In this document: piece by piece, positions 1 to 8,957 of the stretch
How positions within the stretch are numbered: the first letter of the stretch is position 1
Layout of the letters: every line of letters begins with the position of its first letter
Origin: Mesorhizobium sp. WSM4313
Lineage (GTDB): Bacteria > Pseudomonadota > Alphaproteobacteria > Rhizobiales > Rhizobiaceae
DNA length: 64,000 nucleotides
Reading direction: 5' to 3'
Assembly (NCBI RefSeq): GCF_002294725.1
Contig: NZ_NSFT01000001.1
Location: forward strand, 558,001-622,000
Translations under genes and position numbers: made by a program
The notes under the pieces: model-generated
The model's database searches: none
What the model was told of the DNA's origin: nothing
What the model saw: the letters and a program-made list of their open reading frames with translations, nothing else

Positions 1-754
1 GGCGCGCGATGCCGAAAGCCTGGCGGCCTATTACCGCGCCGTCGTCGGCCTGCAGGAACTGAGCCGCGCCGACGGCGCGATCACGCTCGGCGCAGCCAAT
101 CGGCCATTGCTGGTGCTCGAACAGGATTCGTCGGCCAAGACCGACGATCCGCGTAGCGCCGGCCTTTTTCACACCGCTTTCCTTTTGCCGTCGCGTGTGG
201 ACCTTGGCCGCTGGATCAGCCACGCCGCCGCCAATCGCATCGGCATCGAGGGCGCCTCCGACCATCTGGTCAGCGAGGCGCTCTATCTCACCGATCCGGA
301 AGGCAACGGCATAGAGATCTATGCCGATCGCCGCCCGCAGGACTGGAAATGGAACGGCGACAGAATTGCCATGGCGACCGAGCGGCTGAACCTGCAGGCG
401 GTGGTGGGCAGCGTGCCGGCGGGCGATGCCGGCTGGCAGGGCGCGCCGGAAAACACCATTGTCGGCCATGTGCATCTGCGCGTCGGTCGGCCGGAGGACG
501 CGGAGGCCTGGTGGCATGACCAGTTCGGCTTCGACACCGTCGCCAAATATGGCGGCCAGGCGGTGTTCCTGTCGTCCGGCCATTACCACCACCATATCGG
601 CGCCAATGCCTGGCAGAGCGCCGGCGCCGGCCGCCGCGATCCGTCGCGCTCGGGCCTCGCCTGGGTCGAGATGCGCTCGGACAATGTGAAGGAGGAGACG
701 AGCCGTGAGGATCCCTGGGGCACGGTGATCAGGACGGTGCCTGGGAAGGCTTGA
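1..754 (+). CDS. VOC (glyoxalase-fold) family protein, 5' end outside window
   Basis: The gene enters from the left edge; the open frame is visible from base 2 to the TGA at 752-754, about 250 residues. Two VOC modules are seen: the first ends with the acidic motif NGIEIYAD, which typically supplies a metal-binding Glu, and the second opens with GHVHLRV, whose His residues are typical ligands. A two-module VOC protein of this kind resembles CatE-type extradiol dioxygenases, but substrate cannot be told from sequence. It is followed at once by a palindromic repeat and converges with purB. Family call is firm; a ring-cleaving role is only inferred. Confidence 0.8.
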   Translation, partial: ARDAESLAAYYRAVVGLQELSRADGAITLGAANRPLLVLEQDSSAKTDDPRSAGLFHTAFLLPSRVDLGRWISHAAANRIGIEGASDHLVSEALYLTDPEGNGIEIYADRRPQDWKWNGDRIAMATERLNLQAVVGSVPAGDAGWQGAPENTIVGHVHLRVGRPEDAEAWWHDQFGFDTVAKYGGQAVFLSSGHYHHHIGANAWQSAGAGRRDPSRSGLAWVEMRSDNVKEETSREDPWGTVIRTVPGKA

Positions 755-770
755 GCGACGCCTGCGTCAA

Positions 771-979
771 GCTGGAGCACCCCTCATCCGTCTCGGCGCT
801 AGCGCGCCGATCCACCTTCTCCCACAGGGGGAGAAGGGAAAACCGCGCCGGAGCCGGCGCCAATCGCGGCGTTGGTGATTAGCTGAGGCGCGGGCGCCAC
901 ATTCCCCCTTCTCCCCTTGTTGTTGTGGGAGAAGGTGGTTTGTCGCGAAGCGACAAGACGGATGAGGGGGTGTTCCAGC
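771..979. repeat. RIME-like intergenic palindromic element, copy 1
   Basis: Long imperfect inverted repeat between the convergent VOC and purB genes. The left end reads GCTGGAGCACCCCTCATCCG and the right end is its near reverse complement (GGATGAGGGGGTGTTCCAGC). Each arm also holds an inner CTTCTCCC / GGGAGAAGG pair. The same modules recur at 23873-24028, 28512-28691 and 29326-29517. It looks like a non-coding rhizobial mosaic element of the RIME type and could fold as a transcribed hairpin. Confidence 0.8.
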
Positions 980-1008
980 CTGGCGCCAGCGCGCGCCTTT
1001 GTTCGGCC

Positions 1009-2316
1009 TCAAACTTCCCCGAACACCCGCTTGAAGATCGTGTCGACATGCTTGGTATGATAGCCGAGATCGAATTTCTCGCGGATCTCGGCTTCGCGCA
1101 GCGCCGCCGTCACGTCCTTGTCGGCAAGCAGTTCCTCCAGGAAATCGGCGCCGTGTTCCCACACTTTCATGGCGTTGCGCTGCACCAGGCGGTAGGCGTC
1201 CTCGCGTGACAGGCCGGCCTGGGTCAGTGCCAGCAGCACGCGCTGCGAGTGCACCAGACCGCGGAACTTGTTGAGGTTCTTCTCCATGTTCTCGGGGTAG
1301 ACGAGCAGCTTGTCGACGACGCCGGTCAGGCGCGACAGCGCGAAATCCAGCGTTACCGTCGCATCCGGCCCGATCATGCGCTCGACCGAGGAATGCGAAA
1401 TGTCGCGCTCGTGCCAGAGCGCCACGTCTTCCATCGCCGGCATGGCGTAGGCGCGCACCATCCGGGCAAGGCCGGTGAGGTTTTCGGTCAGCACCGGGTT
1501 GCGCTTGTGCGGCATAGCCGACGAGCCCTTCTGGCCCGGCGAGAAATACTCTTCCGCTTCCAGCACTTCGGTGCGCTGCAGATGGCGGATCTCTATGGCG
1601 AGGCGTTCGACCGACGAGGCGATGACGCCAAGCGTGGCGAAGAACATGGCGTGGCGGTCGCGCGGGATCACCTGGGTCGACACCGGCTCCGGCTTCAGGC
1701 CAAGCTTTGCCGCCACATGCTCTTCGACATAAGGCTCGATGTTGGCGAAGGTGCCGACCGCGCCGGAAATGGCGCAGGTGGCGATGTCTTCGCGCGCGTG
1801 CACCAGCCGTTCGCGGCAGCGCGAGAACTCGGCATAGGCCTGCGCCAGCTTGACGCCAAAGGTGGTCGGCTCGGCATGGATACCGTGGCTGCGGCCGATG
1901 GTGACGGTGTCCTTGTGCTCGAAGGCGCGGCGCTTCAGCGCCGCGAGCAAGGCGTCGATATCGGCAAGCAGGATGTCGCTGGCCCGGGTCAGCTGCACCG
2001 CAAGGCAGGTGTCGAGCACGTCCGACGAGGTCATGCCCTGGTGGATGAAGCGGGCATCCGGTCCGACGAATTCGGCGAGATGGGTCAGGAAAGCGATGAC
2101 GTCATGCTTGGTGACGCGTTCGATCTCGTCGATCTTGGCGACGTCGAATTTGGCCGCGCCGCCTTTTTCCCAGATCGTCTTCGCCGCTTCCTTCGGAATG
2201 ACACCCAGCTCGGCCAGCGCATCGCAGGCATGCGCCTCGATCTCGAACCAGATGCGGAAGCGGGTTTCGGGCGACCAGATGGCGACCATTTCCGGCCGGG
2301 AATAGCGAGGGATCAT
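1009..2316 (-). CDS. purB: Adenylosuccinate lyase
   Basis: A 435-residue fumarase/aspartase-superfamily lyase that acts twice in purine synthesis: it releases fumarate from SAICAR and from adenylosuccinate. The superfamily signature [10 protein letters not shown] is at residues 265-274 (flexible catalytic loop with Ser), TSSD at about 96-99 and the [14 protein letters not shown] region near 141-154 holds the active-site His. The start ATG at 2316 gives [10 protein letters not shown], the usual N-terminus and length in alphaproteobacteria; the frame stays open 20 codons further upstream without support. It stands alone on the minus strand, with no other pur genes nearby. Confidence 0.97.
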   Translation of the reverse strand: MIPRYSRPEMVAIWSPETRFRIWFEIEAHACDALAELGVIPKEAAKTIWEKGGAAKFDVAKIDEIERVTKHDVIAFLTHLAEFVGPDARFIHQGMTSSDVLDTCLAVQLTRASDILLADIDALLAALKRRAFEHKDTVTIGRSHGIHAEPTTFGVKLAQAYAEFSRCRERLVHAREDIATCAISGAVGTFANIEPYVEEHVAAKLGLKPEPVSTQVIPRDRHAMFFATLGVIASSVERLAIEIRHLQRTEVLEAEEYFSPGQKGSSAMPHKRNPVLTENLTGLARMVRAYAMPAMEDVALWHERDISHSSVERMIGPDATVTLDFALSRLTGVVDKLLVYPENMEKNLNKFRGLVHSQRVLLALTQAGLSREDAYRLVQRNAMKVWEHGADFLEELLADKDVTAALREAEIREKFDLGYHTKHVDTIFKRVFGEV

Positions 2317-2578
2317 CCGTTTTCTAAGTCCTGCCTGGGAGAAGCGTCGGCCGCGTCCTAACAGAGCCAGGCCCAATGCTCAACGCCGCTGCCGCGCAAA
2401 CCAGGTACTGACCGCGACGAGCGCTGCAAGACGGTTTGTCATCTGTCTCATCAGCGTCATGCTTATCACGCCACGATGAACGAGGCGCGCCGTGCGATGC
2501 ATCCAATCCGGCGTTCATTTGTTATTGTCGGCCGTCTCGCATCCGAAAGGGCAAATCGCCATCCAGCGGAGAACCAGC

Positions 2579-2836
2579 ATGAGCACCGACATCAGCAAGA
2601 TATGCGGACACATGGAAGTGATCGGCGCCGACGGCGTCCATATCGGCACCGTCGACAAAGTCGAGGGTGATCGGATCAAGCTGACCAAGGCCGACAGCGG
2701 CATGGGCTCGCACAAGAACCATCACCACTACATTTCGCTTGCCCTGGTCGCGGAGATCGACGGCCAGAAGGTATGGCTCTCCGCGAATTCGGATGTCGCG
2801 GTCACCTTCGAGGAAGAAAAATCTGATCCGACTTGA
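2579..2836 (+). CDS. DUF2171 domain protein (85 aa)
   Basis: A small soluble protein whose N-terminal stretch (VIGADGVHIGTVDKVEGDRI) is the PRC-barrel-like DUF2171 signature: it asks for a residue pair around G-x-x-V/I-G-T-V-D. A His-rich turn (SHKNHHHYIS) lies in the middle. No signal peptide is seen. The ATG at 2579 follows AGCGGAGAACC, a usable ribosome site. Function is not established; similar proteins are common in rhizobia and often stress-linked. It is divergent from purB across a 262-base gap in which I see no other gene. Confidence 0.8.
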   Translation: MSTDISKICGHMEVIGADGVHIGTVDKVEGDRIKLTKADSGMGSHKNHHHYISLALVAEIDGQKVWLSANSDVAVTFEEEKSDPT

Positions 2837-2843
2837 TCGGCCG

Positions 2844-3860
2844 TCAACGCGACGACCAAACCGGAAACAAGTCGCCGTCGGCCGGCGTCGCCGCATGGAC
2901 GCCGCGGCTGATCGCGCGCGCCATGGTGGCGCCGGCGGCTGCGAACAGGTCGATCGCGGCATCGGCGCCGAGCTCGATGCCGCTCCTGCCGGTCGCCAGG
3001 GCAAAGACGAGATCGCCGTCGGCCGGCGTGTGCGTTGGCCAGATGGCGCGTGCGAAGCCGTCATGCGCCGAAATCGCCAGTCGCTTGGCCGCGGCCTTGG
3101 TCAGGACGGCGTCCGTGGCGATGACGGCGATGGTGGTGCTGCCGCCTTCGGCCTCGCCGCCCATTTGCCTGTCGCGATATTTCAGCAGGATCTTCCTGGC
3201 GTCTTCGGGCAATGGGGCTGGGTAGCCGAGGCCGCCGAACTCGTCGCCGATCTCGAAGGGCGCCGCCCAGAAATGGCGGCTGCGGCCGACCGTCACCGAG
3301 CCGGTCGGATTGACGGCGGCGAGCGCGCCGACGGTGACGCCGCTATCGAGCGCGGTCGAGGCGGAGCCCAGCCCGCCTTTGAGGCCGGAGGTCAGGGCGC
3401 CGGTGCCGGCGCCCGCCGTGCCGACCGCGAAATCGACTGCTGCCGTCTGCACGGCCTCATAGCCGAGCTCGCGATAGGGCGGGTGACGGCCCCAATCCTT
3501 GTCACCGCCATTGCGCAGGTCGAACAGGATCGCGGCCGGCACGATCGGCACACGGAAGCCGCCGACCTCGACACCGATGTTCTTTTCGCGCAGCGCCGCC
3601 TGTACGCCCGAGGCGGCGTCAAGGCCGAAGGCGGAGCCGCCGGACAGAACGACGGCGTGGATCATCGCGATCGAATTCTGCGGCTCGAGCAGGTCGGTCT
3701 CGCGCGTGCCCGGTGCGCCGCCCAGCACCTGCACGCCGGCCACGGCGGGCTCGTCGCACAGCACCGCCGTGACGCCGGATTTGAGCCTGGCTTCGGCGGC
3801 ATTGCCGACGCGAAGGCCGGCAACGTCGGTGATCAGATTGCGCGGACCGGTGCGGAACAT
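2844..3860 (-). CDS. P1 family peptidase (DmpA/S58-type aminopeptidase)
   Basis: A 338-residue member of the self-processing P1/DmpA family (L-aminopeptidase, D-esterase and NylC-like hydrolases). Family hallmarks are the opening NLITDVAGLRVGNA, the Gly-rich AVVLSGGSAFGLDAASGV and the AVGTAGAGTGALTSG region. These Ntn-like enzymes cleave their own chain to free a Ser or Thr nucleophile; I do not assign the cut site. The ATG at 3860 overlaps the stop of the upstream binding-protein gene (TGATG), with a GTG one codon earlier also possible, so the two are translationally coupled. Substrate is unknown, perhaps small peptides or amides delivered by the partner. Confidence 0.9.
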   Translation of the reverse strand: MFRTGPRNLITDVAGLRVGNAAEARLKSGVTAVLCDEPAVAGVQVLGGAPGTRETDLLEPQNSIAMIHAVVLSGGSAFGLDAASGVQAALREKNIGVEVGGFRVPIVPAAILFDLRNGGDKDWGRHPPYRELGYEAVQTAAVDFAVGTAGAGTGALTSGLKGGLGSASTALDSGVTVGALAAVNPTGSVTVGRSRHFWAAPFEIGDEFGGLGYPAPLPEDARKILLKYRDRQMGGEAEGGSTTIAVIATDAVLTKAAAKRLAISAHDGFARAIWPTHTPADGDLVFALATGRSGIELGADAAIDLFAAAGATMARAISRGVHAATPADGDLFPVWSSR

Positions 3861-4930
3861 CACTTGTCCTCCAGCGGCACGAAATGCATGCCGTCGAAGC
3901 GGAAGAGGCGGAACGGGTTCTGGCTGAGATCGCCCTTGTCGTCGAAGCGGACGGTGCCGATCGCGGTCGCAAAATCACGGCCGGTCAACGCTTCGCCGAG
4001 CGGCTGCCCAGTGTTTTCCGCACCGGCCAGCGCGGCCTTGGCGACCTCGACCGCGGCATAGGCCGGAAGCGTGTAGCCGTCCGGCACGATGTTCTTCGCT
4101 GCGAAACCCTGCACCACCTTGGGATCGGCGATCTCCGACCATTCCGGCGGGGCGATCATCAGCGTGCCGACGGCATAGGGCACATCGCCCTGCGGCGTGC
4201 GCAGGTTTTCGCCGCCGGCAAAGGTGATGCCGGCATCGAGCTGGGCGGCGTCGCGGCCCATGATGGCTATATCCTCGCCGTCGCCGCCGGCGAACACCTT
4301 GGTCGCGCCGGCCTTCTTCAACCGGCCGATCAGCCCGATCTGGTTGTCGAGCTGCGGCCGGAACGTGTCGGTGAAGACCGGCTTCAAGGCAGCCTGCTCG
4401 GCTGCGGCGCGAAAGGTCTCGGCCATCTCGCGGCCATAGATGGTGCCGTCATCGACGATGGCGAACAGGTCGTCGCGCCAGAGCTGGATTAGCTTGGCGG
4501 CGACCGCATTGCGCTCATCGTCGCCGCGCGGGCCGAGCCGGTAGACCGGCCAGCCGGTCTTGGCGCGCCGGTCGGTCAGGCTTTCGGTGCGCACGCCGAC
4601 CGTGATGACCGGGATGTTGGCATCCTTCAGGATCGGCAGCGCCGCCTCGATCGCGTCGGTGCAGAGAAAGCCCACCACGACATTGACCTTGGCGTCGACG
4701 AATTCCTTCGCTGCTGCGGCGCCGCCATCGGCGGTGCAGGCATCGTCCACGGCCTTGATCGCGATGCCGTTCGCTTCCGCCGCAAGGCCGGCGCCGGCCT
4801 CGATCTGCTTGCCGAGGATCGCCGATGAGCCGGAAAGCGGCGCGGCAACGCCGACCAGCGTCTCAGCGTCGGCGCTCGCGGCCAGCGACAACCAGAGCAG
4901 CACGGCTGATGTCGTCGTGAGAAGACGCAT
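3860..4930 (-). CDS. Periplasmic ABC substrate-binding protein (type 1, LivJ-like)
   Basis: A 356-residue type-1 periplasmic binding protein of the branched-chain amino acid class. The N-terminus MRLLTTTSAVLLWLSLAASA is a clear Sec signal peptide, and the mature part opens with the family motif LVGVAAPLSGSSAILGKQ. An ATG seven codons upstream (4951) also has the signal peptide downstream of it, so the start is uncertain. No permease or ATPase genes lie nearby, so it either feeds a transporter encoded elsewhere or serves as a sensor. It is coupled to the P1 peptidase by overlapping stop and start codons. Confidence 0.88.
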   Translation of the reverse strand: MRLLTTTSAVLLWLSLAASADAETLVGVAAPLSGSSAILGKQIEAGAGLAAEANGIAIKAVDDACTADGGAAAAKEFVDAKVNVVVGFLCTDAIEAALPILKDANIPVITVGVRTESLTDRRAKTGWPVYRLGPRGDDERNAVAAKLIQLWRDDLFAIVDDGTIYGREMAETFRAAAEQAALKPVFTDTFRPQLDNQIGLIGRLKKAGATKVFAGGDGEDIAIMGRDAAQLDAGITFAGGENLRTPQGDVPYAVGTLMIAPPEWSEIADPKVVQGFAAKNIVPDGYTLPAYAAVEVAKAALAGAENTGQPLGEALTGRDFATAIGTVRFDDKGDLSQNPFRLFRFDGMHFVPLEDK

Positions 4931-5121
4931 TCGGGCTAAGAGATCCTCCATGCCGGGAATACAGTCCCGACACTGTTCCAGGAAATGCCTAAAGGCTGGC
5001 TAAGCGCTGCGCAACACGCGAATTTGCGGATTGCGGTCAAGCACTTCGCCCATGCTATGCAACTTGTGGCGTGCAATATGCCGCCATATATAACGAACTG
5101 GTTTCGACAGGTGGACATCGG

Positions 5122-5616
5122 GTGCTGAAGATCAATGATATCGGGCCGCAGCATTATCGCGATGCGATGGCGCATTTTGCCGGCCATGTGCATGTGGTGA
5201 CGACCGACGGGCCCGGCGGCAAAAGGGGCGCGACGGTGATCGCCGCCTGTTCGGTCTCGGACACCCCGCCGACGGTGCTGGTCTGCCTCAACCGCGAGAA
5301 CGCCAAGAACGAAGCTTTCATCAAGAACGGCAAGTTCGCGCTCAACACCCTCGCATCGGACCAGGAAGCCGTATCGGTCGCCTTTTCCGGCATCACCGGC
5401 CTGCCGGTGGAGGAGCGCTTCGCGCTTGCTGAATGGGATGTGATCTCGACTGGCGCCCCGACGCTGAAAGGCGCGCTGGCCGTGTTCGACTGCGAGATCA
5501 TCGATAGCAAGGACCTTGCCACCCACCGTGTGCTTTTTGGCAAGGTGACAGGCCTGCGCATCGGCGATAATTTGCGGCCGCTGATCTACCACAACCGCGG
5601 CTATCATTTTCTTTGA
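5122..5616 (+). CDS. Flavin reductase family protein (RutF/HpaC-like)
   Basis: A 164-residue flavin reductase-like domain protein that would bind FMN and reduce it with NAD(P)H, usually to serve a two-component monooxygenase. Visible family features are AHFAGHVHVVTTDG near the N-terminus, GATVIAACSVSDTPPTVLVCLNR (cut here for length: A-C-S-V-S near residue 50) and the C-terminal LIYHNRGYHFL, in which the final Gly-Tyr-x-x-Leu is conserved. The GTG at 5122 is chosen because AGGTGG lies seven bases before it; a GTG at 5071 is in frame but lacks such a site. No partner monooxygenase is adjacent. Confidence 0.85.
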   Translation: MLKINDIGPQHYRDAMAHFAGHVHVVTTDGPGGKRGATVIAACSVSDTPPTVLVCLNRENAKNEAFIKNGKFALNTLASDQEAVSVAFSGITGLPVEERFALAEWDVISTGAPTLKGALAVFDCEIIDSKDLATHRVLFGKVTGLRIGDNLRPLIYHNRGYHFL

Positions 5617-5644
5617 ACGTGCAAGCGGGATCCACGGAGACAAG

Positions 5645-6568
5645 ATGACCGCGCCGCGCCCCGCGCCGAAAACGATCGACGAAACGCTCGATCTTTTGAC
5701 AGGCGCGGATTATGTCGCGGACCGTTCGCTGGCGACGGTGCTGTTTCTTTCACTGCGCATGAAGCGGCCCTTGTTCCTCGAAGGCGAGGCGGGCGTCGGC
5801 AAGACCGAGATCGCCAAAGTGCTGGCCGACACGCTCCGCCGCCGGCTCATCCGCCTGCAATGCTATGAAGGGCTCGACGTCTCCTCGGCCGTCTATGAGT
5901 GGAATTACGCCGCGCAGATGATCGAGATCCGCATGGAGGAGGCGGCGGGCAAGGTCGTCCGCTCCGACATGGAGCGCAACGTCTTTTCCGAAAAATACCT
6001 GATCCGCCGCCCGGTGCTCGACGCGCTGACCGGCAAGGCGGGTGCCGCGCCAGTGTTCCTGATCGACGAGCTCGATCGCACCGACGAAGCTTTCGAGGCG
6101 TTCCTGCTCGAGATCCTGTCGGACTTCCAGGTGACCGTCCCGGAACTGGGCACGATCAAGGCGGAAGAGCCGCCGATCGTCATCATCACCACCAACCGCA
6201 CACGCGAGATCCACGACGCGCTGAAGCGTCGCTGTCTCTATCATTGGGTCGATTATCCGAATGCCGAGCGCGAGCTGGAGATCGTGCGGCGCAAGGTGCC
6301 GCAGGCGAACCGCCGGCTGTCGGCGGAGGTCGTGTCCTTCATCCAGAAGCTGCGCCAGGTCGAACTGTTCAAGGCACCCGGGGTCGCCGAAACCATCGAT
6401 TGGGCCGGCGCGCTGACCGAGCTCGACAAGGTGGCGCTCGATCCGGAGACCGTATCGGACACGATCGGCGTGCTTTTGAAATATCAGGACGATATCGCCC
6501 GTATCGGAGAGGGCGAGGGCCGGCGCATCCTCAATGAGGTGAAGGCCGAGCTGTCGGCGGCGGAGTAG
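5645..6568 (+). CDS. MoxR family AAA+ ATPase (CoxD-like)
   Basis: A 307-residue MoxR-class AAA+ ATPase, cytoplasmic. Walker A GEAGVGKT spans residues 47-54, Walker B VFLIDELD 137-144, and the sensor-like ITTNRTREIHDALKRRC segment follows. MoxR ATPases work with a VWA partner as chaperones for metal-cofactor insertion; CoxD and CoxE do this for CO dehydrogenase. Here the next gene, six bases on, is exactly such a VWA protein and XdhC genes follow, which supports a role in maturing a molybdenum hydroxylase. The target enzyme is not in the window. Confidence 0.92.
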   Translation: MTAPRPAPKTIDETLDLLTGADYVADRSLATVLFLSLRMKRPLFLEGEAGVGKTEIAKVLADTLRRRLIRLQCYEGLDVSSAVYEWNYAAQMIEIRMEEAAGKVVRSDMERNVFSEKYLIRRPVLDALTGKAGAAPVFLIDELDRTDEAFEAFLLEILSDFQVTVPELGTIKAEEPPIVIITTNRTREIHDALKRRCLYHWVDYPNAERELEIVRRKVPQANRRLSAEVVSFIQKLRQVELFKAPGVAETIDWAGALTELDKVALDPETVSDTIGVLLKYQDDIARIGEGEGRRILNEVKAELSAAE

Positions 6569-6573
6569 GCGCG

Positions 6574-7821
6574 ATGCCTGTGCCGCGTCCGGAACCCAAA
6601 GAGGCGCTCGCCGATGGGCGCATCGCCGACAACATCGTCTATTTCGCGCGTGCGTTGCGCAAGGCAGGCATGCGCGTCGGTCCGGCTTCCGTGAAGGACG
6701 CCATCGAGGCGGTGCTTGCCGCCGGCATCGGCTCGCGCGAGGATTTCTACTGGACGCTGCATGCAGTGCTCGTCTCGCGGCGCGAGGATCATCCTGTCTT
6801 CGACGAGGCCTTCCGCCTGTTCTGGAAATCGCGCGAGCTGATCGAGAAGCTGCTGGCGATGTTCTCGCCGGTCGCGCCGGACGATCGCGAAAAGCAGAAG
6901 CCGCGGGCGGCGGAGAACCGCGTCAGCCAGGCGATGTTCGAAGGCCATCGGAAGAATCAACCGGTCCGGGAAGTGCCGGAGATCGAGGTCGATGCGCGCC
7001 TCACCTTTTCCGGCAACGAGGTGCTGCGCAGCAAGGATTTTGCCCAGATGGATGCGGCGGAGATGGCCGAAGCCAAAAAGGCGATCGCGGCCTTGCGCCT
7101 GCCCTTCGATCTGATCCGCACGCGGCGCTTCAGGGCGGACGCGCAAGGGGGTCGCATCGATCCGCGCGCCATGATGCGCTCGGCCGCGCGCACCGGCGGC
7201 GAGCTTATCCTGCCGAAATTCCGGTCTCCGCGCGAAGCGCATCCGCCGCTGGTCGTTCTGGCCGACATTTCCGGCTCGATGAGCCAGTATACGCGCATCT
7301 TCCTGCATTTCCTGCATGCGCTGACGGAGAAGCGCCGGCGCGTGCACGCCTTCGTTTTCGGCACGCGGTTGACCAACCTGACCCGCCAGATGCGCCATCG
7401 CGATCCCGACGAGGCGTTGGCCGAATGCTCGACGGCGGTGAAGGACTGGTCGGGCGGCACCCGCATCGGCGACACGCTTGCCGAGTTCAACCGGCTGTGG
7501 TCGCGGCGCGTGCTGGGGCAGGGTGCCGTGGTGCTTCTCATCACCGACGGACTGGAGCGCGACGACGTCGCCGGCCTTTCGCAGGAGATGGAGCGGTTGC
7601 AAAAATCCTGCCGGCGGCTGATCTGGCTCAATCCGCTGTTGCGCTTCGACGGTTTTGAGGCCCGCGCCCGTGGCGTGAAGGCGATGCTGCCCTATGTCGA
7701 CGAGTTCCGGGCAGTGCACAATCTCGACGCGCTGGCCGATCTTTGCGCCTCGCTCGACCAGCGGCCGGCGACTTCGGTCGACCCGCGCCGCTGGCAAGCT
7801 GGCGGGAGGCAGGCCGCGTAG
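6574..7821 (+). CDS. VWA domain-containing protein (CoxE-like)
   Basis: A 415-residue CoxE-type protein. The metal-ion-dependent adhesion site is intact: D231-I-S-G-S, the Thr in SGGTRIGDT and the Asp in ITDGLERDD. The N-terminal 200 residues are helical and charged and include a basic segment typical of CoxE. It would partner the MoxR ATPase just upstream; the GGAG ribosome site lies over the stop codon of that gene (6568), so the pair is likely co-translated. It acts in the cytoplasm, with the pair inferred to remodel or load a molybdenum enzyme. Confidence 0.9.
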   Translation: MPVPRPEPKEALADGRIADNIVYFARALRKAGMRVGPASVKDAIEAVLAAGIGSREDFYWTLHAVLVSRREDHPVFDEAFRLFWKSRELIEKLLAMFSPVAPDDREKQKPRAAENRVSQAMFEGHRKNQPVREVPEIEVDARLTFSGNEVLRSKDFAQMDAAEMAEAKKAIAALRLPFDLIRTRRFRADAQGGRIDPRAMMRSAARTGGELILPKFRSPREAHPPLVVLADISGSMSQYTRIFLHFLHALTEKRRRVHAFVFGTRLTNLTRQMRHRDPDEALAECSTAVKDWSGGTRIGDTLAEFNRLWSRRVLGQGAVVLLITDGLERDDVAGLSQEMERLQKSCRRLIWLNPLLRFDGFEARARGVKAMLPYVDEFRAVHNLDALADLCASLDQRPATSVDPRRWQAGGRQAA

Positions 7822-7907
7822 CCATATGTTTCCTTGGCGGGAAACCAACGTTTACCGTAGGGACGACCAAGGTTTTCCTTGAAAAACAGACTTTGCGAGA
7901 AGCGACG

Positions 7908-8246
7908 ATGGATGAGAGCATTTATCTCGACGAGGCCCGCGATCCCCTGATCATCGCGGAAGACTGGATGAAGGACGGCAAGGATGTCGCCATCGCGACC
8001 GTGGTCGAGACCTGGGGTTCGGCGCCTCGCCCGGTCGGCAGCCATCTGGTCATTGACGCCGAGGGCAATTTCCATGGCTCGGTCTCCGGCGGCTGCGTCG
8101 AGGGCGCCGTGGTGACCGAGGCGATGGACGTCATCGGCTCGGGCAAGGCCAGGATGCTGGAATTCGGCGTCGCCGACGAGACTGCATGGCAGGTGGGCCT
8201 TTCCTGCGGCGGACGTATCAAGGTCTATGTTGAAAGGCTGGGCTGA
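7908..8246 (+). CDS. XdhC N-terminal (XdhC_CoxI) domain protein, 112 aa
   Basis: A stand-alone XdhC_CoxI domain. The family signature is clear: ATVVETWGSAPRPVGSHLVI, then GSVSGGCVEGAVVTEA with its conserved Cys, and the ending VGLSCGGRIKVYVE with the second conserved Cys. XdhC proteins bind molybdenum cofactor and help sulfurate and insert it. The frame ends at TGA (8244-8246), but only two codons later the same frame continues with the ATG of the XdhC C-terminal half. A typical XdhC is one chain with both halves, so this is either a natural split or a nonsense mutation in a fused gene. Confidence 0.88.
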   Translation: MDESIYLDEARDPLIIAEDWMKDGKDVAIATVVETWGSAPRPVGSHLVIDAEGNFHGSVSGGCVEGAVVTEAMDVIGSGKARMLEFGVADETAWQVGLSCGGRIKVYVERLG

Positions 8247-8252
8247 TCACAG

Positions 8253-8957
8253 ATGGATCCCTACGTCCTGAAGACGCTCAACGAAGAACGCCGCGCTCGC
8301 CGCGCCGCGGTGCTTGTCACCGACCTCGGCGACGGCCGCGACCGCATCGTGCGCGAGGGCGACCATGTCGCAGGCGATCTCGGCGCGGCGATCGCCAATG
8401 CGTTCCGCACCGGCAATTCGCAGTCGGTGGAGGCGGAAGGGCGGACGTTCTTTCTCAACGCGCATCTGCCGCGTCCGCGTCTGGTGGTGATCGGCGCCGT
8501 GCATATCAGCCAGGCGCTGGCGCCGATGGCCAGGATCGCCGGCTATCCGGTCGAGATCATCGATCCGCGCACCGCGTTTGCGACCCCGGAACGGTTCCCC
8601 GACGTCGCGCTGCATGCCGAATGGCCACAGGATGTGCTGAAACGCGCGCCACTCGACAGCTATACCGCCCTTGCCGCCGTCACCCACGATCCGAAGATCG
8701 ACGATTTCGCGCTGAAGGCGGCGCTCGACGCGCAATGCTTCTATGTCGGGGCGTTGGGCAGCCGCAAAACCCACGCCAAGCGTGTCGAACGCCTGCTGGC
8801 GCTCGGCGCCGGTGCCGACCAGATCGCCCGCATCCACGCGCCGATCGGCCTCGATATCGGTGCTGCCAGTCCGGCCGAGATCGCCGTCGCCGTCCTTGCG
8901 CAGACGATCCACGCCTTCCGCTCGCGCGGTCTCGAAGCAAAAGGCGCCGTGGCGTGA
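8253..8957 (+). CDS. XdhC C-terminal (Rossmann) domain protein, 234 aa
   Basis: The second half of an XdhC/CoxI protein. The Rossmann-like XdhC_C domain begins near residue 73 (RLVVIGAVHISQAL) and contains VEIIDPRTAFATPERF, the VTHDPKIDD block and the signature YVGALGSRKTHAKR. The C-terminal IGLDIGAASPAEIAVAVLAQ is also diagnostic. It lies in the same frame as the preceding 112-residue XdhC_CoxI protein, separated only by TGA and two codons, and its own ribosome site is weak, so coupling or limited readthrough is possible. Its stop overlaps the next start (GTGA). Confidence 0.9.
   Translation: MDPYVLKTLNEERRARRAAVLVTDLGDGRDRIVREGDHVAGDLGAAIANAFRTGNSQSVEAEGRTFFLNAHLPRPRLVVIGAVHISQALAPMARIAGYPVEIIDPRTAFATPERFPDVALHAEWPQDVLKRAPLDSYTALAAVTHDPKIDDFALKAALDAQCFYVGALGSRKTHAKRVERLLALGAGADQIARIHAPIGLDIGAASPAEIAVAVLAQTIHAFRSRGLEAKGAVA

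Noticed and set aside
1249..2361. A 370-codon plus-strand open frame
   Set aside because: Shadow of purB, whose signature and length are complete on the minus strand.
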